The position numbers and the translations under genes are program-made. The notes below the pieces were generated by a model. That model was given only the letters and a program-made list of their open reading frames with translations, ran no database searches and was not told the DNA's origin. From positions 1-50,095 of the forward strand of contig SVRU01000007.1 in NCBI GenBank assembly GCA_015064665.1: DNA of 50,095 nt. The letters run 5' to 3'. The DNA is from Oscillospiraceae bacterium (GTDB lineage Bacteria; Bacillota_A; Clostridia; Oscillospirales; CAG-272). Of this stretch, positions 22,984-33,700 are shown piece by piece (the first letter of the stretch is position 1; every line of letters starts with the position of its first letter).

Positions 22984-25900
22984 TTAGATTCTTTTCCAAC
23001 CGTATGCGTCTATGGTGTAGCTTTCGGTTGCACTGAGTTTGATAGTTACTTTATAGCTGTTGTAATTAAGAATGAATCTTACAACTGAATCACCCTTCTG
23101 ATAGGTAACCATAGTTACGTTACCGTTATCAACGGTGTACTCCGTATATACGTAATCACTATCAAACGTTGTGGAGTCGGTGATGTAGGAATACTTGGTC
23201 ATATAGTTTTCAGTACCGTATTCAAATTCGCCAAACTTAAGTTCAACGTTGTTTACGGCGAGCTCTGCACCGCTATAGTAATCGGTGTATTCGGCTACAA
23301 GCTCTGCAACCTGCTCTGCAAATGATTTCTCATTTACAGCAGGACGAACGCTGAGCTCTTCTACGGAAAGGTTAAGAATATCGGCAAAGGTACTCATAAG
23401 AGCATCAACGTCAACGGTAAACTTAATTCTCTTCTCGTAGTTAGCTGCATCGCCCTTAAGCTCTGCAAGCTTTGCGTCTACGGTATTAAGAAGCTGAGAA
23501 TCAAGGAACTCAAGAATTTCCTTCTGAAGCTTGATGTAGTTTATCTGCATCTCGCTTGCTTCAATCTCACGCTCTGCTATAAGTATCTTGTGATCAACTA
23601 TCTCGTGGCTCTGAAGGTCTTTAAGCTCTGTATTAAGAACGATATAGTTCTCAACGATATTGTCAAACCAGTTCTGATAGTCAACACCGTAATAACTGCT
23701 TAGGTTTTCATCATCCTTCATATAGGAAGTGTTTTGGAAACATACGATGTAGTAAAGAGCTGCACCGCTTTCTATTGCACGAAGCATATCATAAGCAGGT
23801 GAACCCGAATAGTTGATAGGCTCGCCCGTATAGTTCACGTAGCTGTGAAGAATAAACGCAGTGAAAGGTACGGTGTAAGAGGTATATCTGTGGTGGCTCG
23901 AATCAATGGGGGCGTTGAGTATGTGCGTTGCATATTCAATAGCATAAATATTGCCCTTATCCATCATAAGATTGTAGCCGTTCTCGTTTACCATAGTATC
24001 AAGAACGTCCTCAACCATTTCCCTTGCCTCATCCCTGTTGATAGAATTCTTCTTATCAAAGTTGGAGTTAAGATCAGAGCCTAAGGTGGAAACAGATATA
24101 TTCTTATTGTCATATCCAGAGTATTTCTTGTTAAACTTGGAATAAAGCTTAGCAAGAGCATCGGGGCTGACAACGAGAGTAAAGAATGATTCAAACTCCT
24201 GCTTTACGGAGTTGTAAATCTGCTTTGATGCATAACGGTTATCAACCATTACCGACGCCTGATCGTTGGAAATACCGTCAAACGATGCGGTTCTGTTGAT
24301 ATACATAAAATCAAATTCGGGATAAATCGAGAAATTTGCATTTTCTGCTTCTGAAGCAGTCTTTGCGGTATTCAAAAGCTTTTTGAAATCAGACTTTCCG
24401 CCGCACGCCTTAACCCATTTAACCTTTGCGGGATAGGTAGACGACATACCTCCGTTAGAGAATCCGGTAAGCTTAAAGTTAATGTTAGTGATATTCTGTA
24501 TTTGACCGACAAGCTCTTGGTATCTTTCAGCCTGTTTCTCATACTGATACTTCTGCATCTCGTTTTCTTCTTTTGCAGCAAGCTCAAGATATTCACTAAC
24601 CTTATTAACAACGAACTCCTCGCACTTCGAAAGCTCCTCGTATATCTGTGCAACGTTATCAAAGGTAGTAAGCGGAATAGTTTCGGTTACGGGGAATGAA
24701 AGGAATTTAGAAGTGATATCCATAGCACCGAGAACCTCAATATAAAGAGGAATATCCTCATTCAGATTTTCAAGTGCTGTAAGAACACCGTTACCCTTAA
24801 GATAGTCACGGTAGTAGGTTGCCATTCCAACGTAATCCGATGCATAGAATGCATTCTCACCGTAGGTTTCATTTCCAAGCTCTTCATCAGTAAGCATTAC
24901 GTATCTCGTTACGTAAGAACCCGTATATTTAGACTTGGAAAGCATCTTATAAACACCAAGCGAACCAACCGAAAGAGTTTCGGAGAGATCATAGATGTCA
25001 GAGGGATAGGGAGTATAGTATGCGTGCGCGCCCATAAAGCTATGGGATACACCGCCGGATCTTGCAACGAGAGTAGCAAGCGCCGAACCCTCTTCAAGTA
25101 TCGCAAAATATCCGTTTCTAACGGTTTCTTTACCGTAGATCTGCTTTGTTGCCTCGCTTGCCTTCACGTCGTTTACGACACCGAACACGGGCATTGTAAC
25201 CTGCTCTCTGTGAGATATACCCTTAATTGAGTCTATCTTAGAGTATGCATAGTCGATACCGTAAATGGGAGATGCAAGTTCAATACTGATATTTCTTGCG
25301 TCATTGTAGAAATCGTTAAACTCAACTATAGTACCGCTTCCGTCGGGATAGAAAACGTATCCGTCGTTTTTCATATCAGCTCCGCCGAAAAACTGAAGAG
25401 GAGTTATCATTTCAACGGTGTAAACGCTCTCATCAAACACGATTGAGCTTGCAGGAAGTCTTACGGAGAGAGAGCCATCGCTGTTGAAGGTATATTCAAG
25501 AGCGCATCTGAATACGGGCTTCTGTTCAACCTCGGAGACGTAACCGCACGCGCTTTCCTGCTCAAACATGAGAGAATAGGTGTAGTCGGGGCAGTTCTTC
25601 TTTATCTTGTTAGAAATATCTCTCTTGGTTTCTACAAGGCTGCTTGCGGTATAAACGTATACTGCAGCGCCAGTTTTTGTAATCGGATAGTCCTCATACA
25701 TTGCCTCAAGGAATTTCTGGTTAGAGGGTTTTGAGGTATCTGAATATCTCTTGGGGTTCTTAATCGTATATGCTGAAAGAAGGCTATCTATCTCTGCTCT
25801 GAAGGTGTTGAGATACTTGTACTCAGCGCTTGAGGTATTGGTATAAACCCTTTCGTAGAGCTTCTTCATATCCGAGAGATATTTTATCCAGCCGTTTTTA

Positions 25901-26700
25901 TCGGAGTTGTTAACGTAACCGTAGGCTTCCGTTTCATAATTTTCGTTACCGAAGAAGGTAAAGTCCTCATCAGGAAGCGCATCGGCACAGTATTCCTTCA
26001 TAGCAGATTCAAACGAGTTAATCAAGGGCTTAAGAATCGTGCTTTCAAAATCCTCAGCAATAACCATACCGGGAAGAAGGAATCTTGCCGTCGTATCGCC
26101 TATCGTGTAGTTAACACGCAATCCGTTTGATATTGACGTAACCTGTATCTGCGAGCGTCTCGCTGCCCATTTCATACTGTTAAGCTCACGGGTTACGGTA
26201 GTGTTGGCAAGCTCGGAATATTTTATGATAATCTGGCTCATCAAAACTTCCTTATCCCCTGCACTTGCAGCAGAATTAAGGGATATCGGGTTACTTGTAA
26301 GTATCTGGCCTGTAACGTTGTTAACATAGTACATGAAACCGGTATACTTGTTTATGAAAATCGAATAATCATTGCCTGCTGAATTTGCATAGTAGAGATA
26401 TCCTCTCTTAAGCTCGTAATTCAACATAGCAGAGGCAGAACTGAAGTTGTACGAAAGCAAGCTTATAAGCTCATCGCTGTTTTCATCAAAGCTTGCGTTG
26501 GAGCCGTGAATCTCTTTGAGATATTCTTCAAGTTCAGCACTGTTAAGATTAGCCTCGGTATATCCTTCGGGAACCTTCGAACTAGCCGAAGCGCTCGACT
26601 CTGAATAAGCCGCATAAGACGTAAACGGGATAGCAGCAAACACAGACGTAAAAATCATAACCACTAACAAAGCAGCGGATAATATTCTTTTGTAATTCAT
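22984..26700 (-). CDS. exported DUF5696 protein, possible TIM-barrel glycosidase
   Basis: A very large (1238-residue) exported protein. Residues 1-31 are a Sec signal peptide (KRILSAALLVVMIFTSVFAAIPFTSYA) with an A-x-A-like site and no lipobox. The central part has the DUF5696 pattern I recall: an antiparallel-strand region with MKNDGYVFYPDGSGTIVEFND, then a barrel-like part (ITSKFLSFPVTETIPLTTFDN, KLTGFSNGGMSST, FSIYPEFDFMYIN, NLMMDKGNIYAIEYATHILNAP). The C-terminus ends in a small beta domain. DUF5696 genes are typically found beside ABC permeases and a Yip1 gene, as here. Enzymatic function has not been established to my knowledge; acidic residues at strand ends (PEFDF) make a glycoside hydrolase plausible. 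GGAGG precedes the ATG. Confidence 0.8.
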   Translation of the reverse strand: MNYKRILSAALLVVMIFTSVFAAIPFTSYAAYSESSASASSKVPEGYTEANLNSAELEEYLKEIHGSNASFDENSDELISLLSYNFSSASAMLNYELKRGYLYYANSAGNDYSIFINKYTGFMYYVNNVTGQILTSNPISLNSAASAGDKEVLMSQIIIKYSELANTTVTRELNSMKWAARRSQIQVTSISNGLRVNYTIGDTTARFLLPGMVIAEDFESTILKPLINSFESAMKEYCADALPDEDFTFFGNENYETEAYGYVNNSDKNGWIKYLSDMKKLYERVYTNTSSAEYKYLNTFRAEIDSLLSAYTIKNPKRYSDTSKPSNQKFLEAMYEDYPITKTGAAVYVYTASSLVETKRDISNKIKKNCPDYTYSLMFEQESACGYVSEVEQKPVFRCALEYTFNSDGSLSVRLPASSIVFDESVYTVEMITPLQFFGGADMKNDGYVFYPDGSGTIVEFNDFYNDARNISIELASPIYGIDYAYSKIDSIKGISHREQVTMPVFGVVNDVKASEATKQIYGKETVRNGYFAILEEGSALATLVARSGGVSHSFMGAHAYYTPYPSDIYDLSETLSVGSLGVYKMLSKSKYTGSYVTRYVMLTDEELGNETYGENAFYASDYVGMATYYRDYLKGNGVLTALENLNEDIPLYIEVLGAMDITSKFLSFPVTETIPLTTFDNVAQIYEELSKCEEFVVNKVSEYLELAAKEENEMQKYQYEKQAERYQELVGQIQNITNINFKLTGFSNGGMSSTYPAKVKWVKACGGKSDFKKLLNTAKTASEAENANFSIYPEFDFMYINRTASFDGISNDQASVMVDNRYASKQIYNSVKQEFESFFTLVVSPDALAKLYSKFNKKYSGYDNKNISVSTLGSDLNSNFDKKNSINRDEAREMVEDVLDTMVNENGYNLMMDKGNIYAIEYATHILNAPIDSSHHRYTSYTVPFTAFILHSYVNYTGEPINYSGSPAYDMLRAIESGAALYYIVCFQNTSYMKDDENLSSYYGVDYQNWFDNIVENYIVLNTELKDLQSHEIVDHKILIAEREIEASEMQINYIKLQKEILEFLDSQLLNTVDAKLAELKGDAANYEKRIKFTVDVDALMSTFADILNLSVEELSVRPAVNEKSFAEQVAELVAEYTDYYSGAELAVNNVELKFGEFEYGTENYMTKYSYITDSTTFDSDYVYTEYTVDNGNVTMVTYQKGDSVVRFILNYNSYKVTIKLSATESYTIDAYGWKRI

Positions 26701-26717
26701 TTTCTTACCTCCTGCTT

Positions 26718-28916
26718 CTAAATTCGGTTCGAAATTTCCGAACTGATTGCGATTACGAATGAAACCATCTTTGCGACGAGAGATGAGAACAGCACGATAA
26801 CGAAGATAATTACCGCCATTGCAACTATCGTTCCGAGAATGGTTATAAAGTTTTTACCCATTGAATAATCGTGAGTGATCATTGTGCCGAAGAAAAGAAG
26901 GAAGAATACCCAAACGTATCCGATTGATACGAGAAGGTTAACCATCGATCCCTCTTGCAAGGTCATCACGTTTGTTAAAATCGTAGATATAATTACGAAC
27001 AGAGGCAAAGGTGCAAGCGAATATCCCGTTGCAATCAAGATATCCTTAAAGCTTCCCTCACCGTCAAAGAGCGTTGTAAGACACCAGTTTCCGACACACC
27101 AAAGAATTACGGGAACGGCAACCGCAATAACCTGCATAAACACAGTTGAATAGTCGCCTCTCGGATTGAAGGAATATCCCTGGCCTATCGCCTGATAGAA
27201 GAACGCTACTATCGCTATAAATATAAACGTAAGCGACGCTCTTACCGAACCGCGCTTTTCATGCTTCAAATCCCAGAATCCGTCAAAGGGATGGAATACG
27301 AGATGGAACACGTACAAAAGCTCTTCCCAGTAGGTTTTGCGTCCAACCTTAAGCGAGGTCGCCTTGTTTTTCTTTTTAGCATAACCAAGGAATTTTACGA
27401 TAAGCACAATTACAACGATCGCGGCAATTATCATAGGGAGAAGCCACTTCTGAATAATCTGCTTTCTGATTTCCATGAATGCTTTATCGTGGTAATCGGT
27501 CTCATACGCGCTCTCAAACATCGCCTGAGCCTCATCATATTTACCCTGATTAAACAATGCCTTACCGATACCGATGTAAGCAAGGTCAAAGTTGTTGTTC
27601 TGAGTAAGAACGTCCTGCCAGAAGAAGATAGACTCGGAATAGTTATGCTCATTCTGGTTTCTGAGTGCGCTTATAATTGTATCACAATAGGGTGTAGGCG
27701 TGTAAACGGTAAGACGGCATCCACTGGTGTCATTGTCAAGAAGAAGAAGGTTATATACGTCGCCTATCGTCTGATAAGCTATTGCCATCGCCTTATTTTC
27801 TGCAATATTACCGAGCTGTTCGCCCTCGTCACCAAACGCGAACAAAAGGTTTCCGTTCTGGTCGTAGGTAAAGGTTCTGGAGCGCGACTTGTCAAGAATC
27901 GTCCACGAACCCTCCTTACCTACCGCAACGTCTACAATTACAGAAACCTCCATGCCGCTTAAAACGTCAACCTCTCCGCCCGGATCAAAGAATCCGTTAC
28001 GCTTCATGATCTCCTTACCCGATGCATTAAGCTTTTTAACGGGAGAAGAGGCAGCAGTCTTTGATTTGATAGCAGAATACTGCTCGGATTTTCCTCCGGG
28101 AGTAGAAGGCTCCATGGTTACGTAAACGAATCCGTCCTCGTCAACAGTGATGTTGTTGTAAGGATCCGCAAGGTTTTTAACCGCTGTCGCGCGTTCTTCG
28201 CTGGACTGAAAACGACGCCAAATCATATCAATAAGAGAATAGGTAACCTTCTGAACACCGATAAATCCGGTGAAATCACCCTCACTGGACATAACTATAA
28301 CGCCTTCGTAACAAGCCTTTGAAACAACGAAAATTCTTCCGTAGAGGTCAACCGCAACAGCAGCGGGTTTGTACGCTTCCAGAGGAAGAAGCGGGGTTTC
28401 AGGCTTGTCAAGCGTTCTGTCGTAAACGAAGGAGCCGTCAAGCGTCTCTCTGAACACTACGATTCTGAAGTTTGCAGTATCGCATATATAGAGGTATCTC
28501 GTTGTTTCTCCGTTATTTTCATCAACCTGGGTGTGAACGAAAACACCTTCCGGATAACTGAACGTTTGTGTGCGTCCGTATTCATCCGTGTAGGAATCAA
28601 TCACCGCTTTCGCTTTGTAATACTTATCCAAAACGACCACGCGGTTGTTGCCGGTGTCGGCGATATAAACGTTTGCCTGATCATCGGTAGTTACGTCAGC
28701 TGCGCTCTTTAGACCGCCCTCGGCGCTATATTTACTGATGTTCATATCAATCGCGTCAACTACTGAATCAGCTCTGTACGCAGTGGGAGATTCAAGTGGT
28801 TTTCCGTCAATTGAATAGGTGTAGGTAGTATAAGGTTCGGAAGCAAAGGAAGAAAACGCACCGAAAGTCATTACTACAACAAGTGCCAAAAGTATTATTG
28901 TACCAATCTTTTTCAT
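26718..28916 (-). CDS. exported NHL-propeller / TPR / Yip1 membrane protein
   Basis: This 732-residue protein has four parts. A Sec signal peptide covers residues 1-25 (GTIILLALVVVMTFGAFSSFASE). A beta-propeller of NHL-type repeats follows to about residue 420 (LKSAADVTTDDQANVYIADTGNNRVVVLD; YLYICDTANFRIVVF; GRIFVVSKA; NNITVDEDGFVYVTMEP). Next come TPR-like helices at about 430-485 (YIGIGKALFNQGKYDEAQAMFESAYE) and a transmembrane helix (LPMIIAAIVVIVLIVKFLG). Last is a Yip1 domain of about five helices from residue 540 (FHPFDGFWDLKHEKRGSVRASL). The propeller should face outside and the Yip1 part lie in the membrane. A sensor or scaffold for the glycan machinery is inferred. AAGGAGG precedes the ATG; the gaps to both neighbours are under 20 nt. 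Confidence 0.85.
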   Translation of the reverse strand: MKKIGTIILLALVVVMTFGAFSSFASEPYTTYTYSIDGKPLESPTAYRADSVVDAIDMNISKYSAEGGLKSAADVTTDDQANVYIADTGNNRVVVLDKYYKAKAVIDSYTDEYGRTQTFSYPEGVFVHTQVDENNGETTRYLYICDTANFRIVVFRETLDGSFVYDRTLDKPETPLLPLEAYKPAAVAVDLYGRIFVVSKACYEGVIVMSSEGDFTGFIGVQKVTYSLIDMIWRRFQSSEERATAVKNLADPYNNITVDEDGFVYVTMEPSTPGGKSEQYSAIKSKTAASSPVKKLNASGKEIMKRNGFFDPGGEVDVLSGMEVSVIVDVAVGKEGSWTILDKSRSRTFTYDQNGNLLFAFGDEGEQLGNIAENKAMAIAYQTIGDVYNLLLLDNDTSGCRLTVYTPTPYCDTIISALRNQNEHNYSESIFFWQDVLTQNNNFDLAYIGIGKALFNQGKYDEAQAMFESAYETDYHDKAFMEIRKQIIQKWLLPMIIAAIVVIVLIVKFLGYAKKKNKATSLKVGRKTYWEELLYVFHLVFHPFDGFWDLKHEKRGSVRASLTFIFIAIVAFFYQAIGQGYSFNPRGDYSTVFMQVIAVAVPVILWCVGNWCLTTLFDGEGSFKDILIATGYSLAPLPLFVIISTILTNVMTLQEGSMVNLLVSIGYVWVFFLLFFGTMITHDYSMGKNFITILGTIVAMAVIIFVIVLFSSLVAKMVSFVIAISSEISNRI

Positions 28917-28926
28917 ACGTGCCTCC

Positions 28927-29808
28927 TTAATCCTTCATTCCCGATGAACCCATCGTTTCAATGATCTTACTCTGGTTAATTACAAATACAAGAATGGGAA
29001 CCAACATCATAACGACCGTTGCTGCCGCACCTGCACCCGAACGAGCAATACCGCCGGTAACGATCTGGTTTATCGCGTAGTTAAAGCTCTTGAGCTCCTC
29101 CGAGTGAATGTATATGGAAGAACCTGAGTTCCAAAGGCTCTTAAAGCATTCGATAATAAGCGTAAGCCAAGCGGGTTTAACCATAGGCATTGCTATTATA
29201 AGGAAGGTTCTGAATTCGCTTGCACCGTCAAGACGCGCAGACTCAAGAACCGTATCCGGAACCGAGGACTCCATAAACTGCTTCATAAGGTAAAGACCCA
29301 TCGTTGAAGCCATGGAAGGAACTATAATAGAAAGGTAAGTATCAACCCATCCAAAAGAGGAAAGGATGATAAAGTGTGTAACCTGGTTAACTGTTGAGTG
29401 GAACATAAGCGACATAACTATAATCTGGAATATAGCGTTTCTGCCCGGGAAGCGAAGCTTAGCGAGAGAATAAGCAGCCATGGATGAGAATATAAGGTTA
29501 CCGACAGTTCCGCATAAGGTAATGAATACCGTATTAAATATGTATCTTGAGAAAGGAACCCAAGAATCACTAAGCAGAGTAACAAGGTCAGTAAAGTTAT
29601 CAAAGGTGGGATTTATTACGTAGAAACGAGGCGGGAACATAAACAGCTCATCAAGAGGCTTAAGCGACTGAACAACAACGTAATACATCGGAAGGAACAT
29701 AAAAATTCCCATAATCGTGAGCATAACGGTTATACCCGTGTCACCTCCTGCCGAACGGTTAAGTACGACTCTGTGACCGCGTGTTCTAAGTTTCTTCAAA
29801 CGTGCCAT
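28927..29808 (-). CDS. carbohydrate ABC transporter permease, MalG type (pair 1)
   Basis: A 293-residue permease with six predicted helices, beginning TVMLTIMGIFMFLPMYYVVVQSLKPLDELF, the usual MalG start. The EAA loop is ESARLDGASEFRTFLIIAMPMVKP (near 195). The start codon lies 2 nt after the stop of its MalF-type partner, with AGGTGA inside the partner's last codons, so the two are translationally coupled. It differs clearly from the MalG-type protein of pair 2, for example in lacking the long N-terminal extension. Confidence 0.93.
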   Translation of the reverse strand: MARLKKLRTRGHRVVLNRSAGGDTGITVMLTIMGIFMFLPMYYVVVQSLKPLDELFMFPPRFYVINPTFDNFTDLVTLLSDSWVPFSRYIFNTVFITLCGTVGNLIFSSMAAYSLAKLRFPGRNAIFQIIVMSLMFHSTVNQVTHFIILSSFGWVDTYLSIIVPSMASTMGLYLMKQFMESSVPDTVLESARLDGASEFRTFLIIAMPMVKPAWLTLIIECFKSLWNSGSSIYIHSEELKSFNYAINQIVTGGIARSGAGAAATVVMMLVPILVFVINQSKIIETMGSSGMKD

Positions 29809-29810
29809 TA

Positions 29811-30761
29811 TTACTCACCTACCTTCGAAAGTGCCTTCTTAATAATTCTGTTACATCCGAACATTATTACGAAGAGCACGACGGCTATCGCAGATGCGTA
29901 ACCGATTTCATATCTCTGTCCACCGTAGTCACTCAGGTGGTGCATGATCGTATGCGCTGCGTAATCAACCGATGGGAAACCGCAGAGTGCATCAACAACC
30001 GCACCGAATCCGAACGAGTTCGTTATGGCAAGCACCGCACCGAACATCATCTGAGGACGCATCGTGGGAAGTGTGATATACCAAAGCTCTTGCCAACGAT
30101 TTTTGATTCCGTCAACCGCAGCCGCTTCGTACATTGAACGGTCAATCGTCTGGAAACCTGCAATGAACGACAGGAACGCCGTACCGAGCGAAGTCCAAAG
30201 AGCAACTACGATACAAAGTGGCATAACGTAATTAGCATTTTCAAACCAAAGTATTGGAGAGGAAATAATTCCGAGGTCCATAAGGGTTGCGTTCGCCCAA
30301 CCGTATGCATCCGACGAGAAAAGGGTTTTCCAAATAAGGTAAACCTGACCTGAAATCGAGGGAGCATAGAATACAAGTGTTACAACCGCACGGATCTTAG
30401 GAGGAAGCTCGTTAATAAACCATGCTATTAAAAGTGAAAGCAGATAGGATACGGGACCTGTTATTGACGCAAATATCAGAGTGTTCTGACATGCGAGAAT
30501 AAATATCTCGTCATCAAGGAATAGTCTTGTGTAGTTAGATATTCCCTGCCAATGCGGCATCTGCAACATGTTAAAGTCCGTAAGGCTCAGTATTATCGAA
30601 AGAACAACCGGCAGGACAGTGAAGATGATGAATAGAATGAAGAACGGAGCAAGCATAAAGTACGCCGTTTTATTCTTTTTCATCTCCTTCCATGTCCATT
30701 GCATTTTTGTCATTTCGGAGCGTTGCGTCGGACGTTTCGTCTTTGCATTTGTCTGTGACAT
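29811..30761 (-). CDS. sugar ABC transporter permease, MalF type (pair 1)
   Basis: A 316-residue permease. A charged N-terminal ~30-residue segment precedes helix 1 (FMLAPFFILFIIFTVLPVVLSIILSL); the SLTDFN...PHWQGISNYTRLF loop and the EAA motif EAAAVDGIKNRWQELWYITLPTMRP (near 225) are typical of MalF-like subunits for oligosaccharides. AAGGAGA precedes the ATG, 24 nt after the stop of the solute-binding gene. With the adjacent MalG-type subunit it should form the channel that receives substrate from the 1107-residue binding protein. Confidence 0.93.
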   Translation of the reverse strand: MSQTNAKTKRPTQRSEMTKMQWTWKEMKKNKTAYFMLAPFFILFIIFTVLPVVLSIILSLTDFNMLQMPHWQGISNYTRLFLDDEIFILACQNTLIFASITGPVSYLLSLLIAWFINELPPKIRAVVTLVFYAPSISGQVYLIWKTLFSSDAYGWANATLMDLGIISSPILWFENANYVMPLCIVVALWTSLGTAFLSFIAGFQTIDRSMYEAAAVDGIKNRWQELWYITLPTMRPQMMFGAVLAITNSFGFGAVVDALCGFPSVDYAAHTIMHHLSDYGGQRYEIGYASAIAVVLFVIMFGCNRIIKKALSKVGE

Positions 30762-30785
30762 TATATTTCTCCTTAAAGTTAAATC

Positions 30786-33700
30786 TTAACTTGGGTCGCC
30801 GGTTTTAAGTCCGAACTCTTCGCGCTTACGCGTTATTTCAGCGTTAATAGCATCTATGTAGCTGCTAAGCGCATCAACAGGGTCCGCACCATCATTAACC
30901 GCATCAAGAAATGCGAATTTCAAGTATCTTGAGTAAATGTAAGAACCGGGGTAGTTTACGATAGAAGACATATGCTCGATCTGATCCAGAATTGCTTTCT
31001 TTTCATTTGCCGTCCAAGAAAGGTTCTGAATAGCGTTTATGTTAGCCGCTTCATACTTTCCTGACGGACCGAGAATTGAAACCAACTTGTTTCCGTATTC
31101 AGACTGAACGTCAGAAGACGTCTCCCACTGCATGAATTCCCAAGCAGCAAGCTGCTCTTCACCTTCACAGCCGTGAAGCATTACGGTAGCAGTTATTGTT
31201 GCAAGAGAATCGTAGTTGATTGAAGTTCTGTTACCTGCCTCATCGTAGGTTGCGCAACCCGGAAGCGGGCAGAATTCCCAAAGACCTTCAATTTCAGTTG
31301 CGTAAACAACGATTTTGTTATAGAAATCCTGATAGCTTCCTATAAGCAGAGGCATCTCACCCGTTCTGAAACGGTTTGCCGCATCAAAGGAAATCGGGAA
31401 AGAGTAATCACTGAACAAACGGCATACATACTCAAACGATTCAAGAGCTATATCCGAATCAAGATTGATTTTCGAGCCCGCGTATTCGGGAACGTCGGTA
31501 TATTTCCACATATTTCCGCCCTTCTGATAAAGCATAAAGTCGAGCGCCAATACGTAGCTTACACCGATTTCCATATTGTTAGACTGGAATACGGGAAGCA
31601 TCGAAAGAAGATCCTCCCACGTTTCAGGAACTTCAAGTCCAAGCTCAGCCAAAACGTCCATTCTGTAGAACATCATCGAGAAGTCCATCGTCTGAGGCAA
31701 TGCATACGTAACATCAAGAAGAGTTACCGTATCCATAGCTGCCTGAACGAAGTTTGCGTTTACATACTCTTTAAAAGGATAAGAAACAAACGTCAAGCCT
31801 TCCTCACCGCGATATTCGGTAGTGGGCTTTCCATCTCCCTCATACGTATAGTACGTATTATTGAAAATTTCATTATTGTAGTTCTCAATCGGAATGTTTC
31901 CGCTTATACCCAATATAGCATCACGGATAGCGTAGTTAATTACGTCAGCCGCACCAAGACCCATATAAACGTCGGGTCCCTTTCCTGAAAGAATCGACGG
32001 AAGAAGAGTTCCTGCCGTTACGAGCTTAAGGTTAACCGCGTATCCCGTCTGCGCGGTAAAACCGTCCTGCGCGTCAATCATTGTACGCCAGATGTTAGAC
32101 TGGTCGCGACCCAAGGCGAGCCATACGTCGATTGAAACGTCAGTATCTATATTCGTTTCCGTAACACCCATCTTATCGTAATCGGTAAAGAATGAGTAGA
32201 AGAAAGATGTAATTTCGAACCAAGCAGATTTGAAGAAGTTTGCTTTTGCCGCGGGAAGCTCGCCCTTCGCCGTGTCGGAAGGACAGATCGATATCGAGTC
32301 GATGAGAAGAGTTCCCTTCTTGGAATCGTTGATCCAAGTACCGAGAGTACCAAGGTAATTCTTAAGGTTCGACATGTTACTTGCAACATTGTAACCGTCG
32401 TTTCTGCTCATTTCGTCAAGCAAGAGCGCAATCGTTCCCAGTGTTGCTATATGAGAACCGTTGGTTCCGCAAAGCTCCTTGAGCTCAACGCGGATATCCT
32501 CAAGCTCTTTAGCCTGTACTCCAAAGCCTCTGAGAACGTCGGGCATTATTGCAAGAAATCCGTAATCACGGTATTCGTCGGGAGCAGCACCCGTGAGCTG
32601 AAGAATTCTGAGGTAGTAATCGTTTATGGTATTAAGAACGTTCTCCGCCCTTTGAATAAGATTCTGAAGCGAACCGAGAGAGCAATCAACGTAAAGCGTA
32701 TATTCAACGCCCTCTTCGAAGTAGAACTCAAACTCATTTCCGTTACTGTCGCTTACAAATTTTGACTGCCAGTTCTTGTTATATACGAACTGTGCATCGT
32801 AAGCTTCGGCAAAAGGAACGGTAGGAGTTCCGTCCTCAAGACCATATATACCGCCGGAAATCCTGAACGCACGGCAGAGATACATACCTTGAAGCATGCT
32901 CTGAAGATATCTCATCGATATTTTGTAAAGACCCGTGTCACTTACACGGAACTTATATGCAGCCCACTGACCCAATGCATTATAGCTGTTTTTACCGATA
33001 ACGTTATATAGCTGCGACTTGGGAGACAAGGGATAGTTCGCAGACGACGTTTTATCGTTAGACGGATATACCGATGCATCGGAAACGTAATCGGGAAACT
33101 CCGCTTGAATAACGGTTATTTCACCGTCGGCAGGCTTATATCCGTTCTGCGCGTACATTTCCTTCACGCTCTCGTAAGACGGCAAAACGTTTGACGCAGA
33201 ACTATAAGGAACAAGCTCAATGCTCTGAATGATGAGAGGCTCACGCTCTGCAGCAAAGGTTAATTGATGACCGCCTTCAGCGAGATAAAAGTTAAGATAA
33301 CCGTTGTTGTAGCCCGTTGAGTCCTGGCAAAAATACGTGCTCCACGAGGGAGACTGTTCGATGCCGGGCGACATTGAGTTGCCGTTTATATCCTGGGAAA
33401 GCGAATACGTCGTAACTGTCTTGTAACCGTCCTTGATTACCGTAACAACCTTGCAGTACGCATCCTTAAGCTGCTTATACTCGGTTGTAGCACCGTCCGG
33501 CTCAGTGGTCGCTTCCGGCTCGGTGGTGGAAATATTCGTATATCCCCATAACTTATTAAGTGTAAAATAACTACCCTCTTTAAACGGTGCCACACCGTCG
33601 ATAAAGAGTTTACGCTCGATAGTACTTATACTACTCTCCGAAGTGATGCAGCTAAAATAAACGAGCTTAATCTGATAGTAACCCGAAGCCCCCTCGGGCA

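Noticed and set aside
27261..27962. 233-residue plus-strand open frame
   Set aside because: It is antisense to the NHL/TPR/Yip1 gene, with no family-like motifs and no ribosome-binding site.
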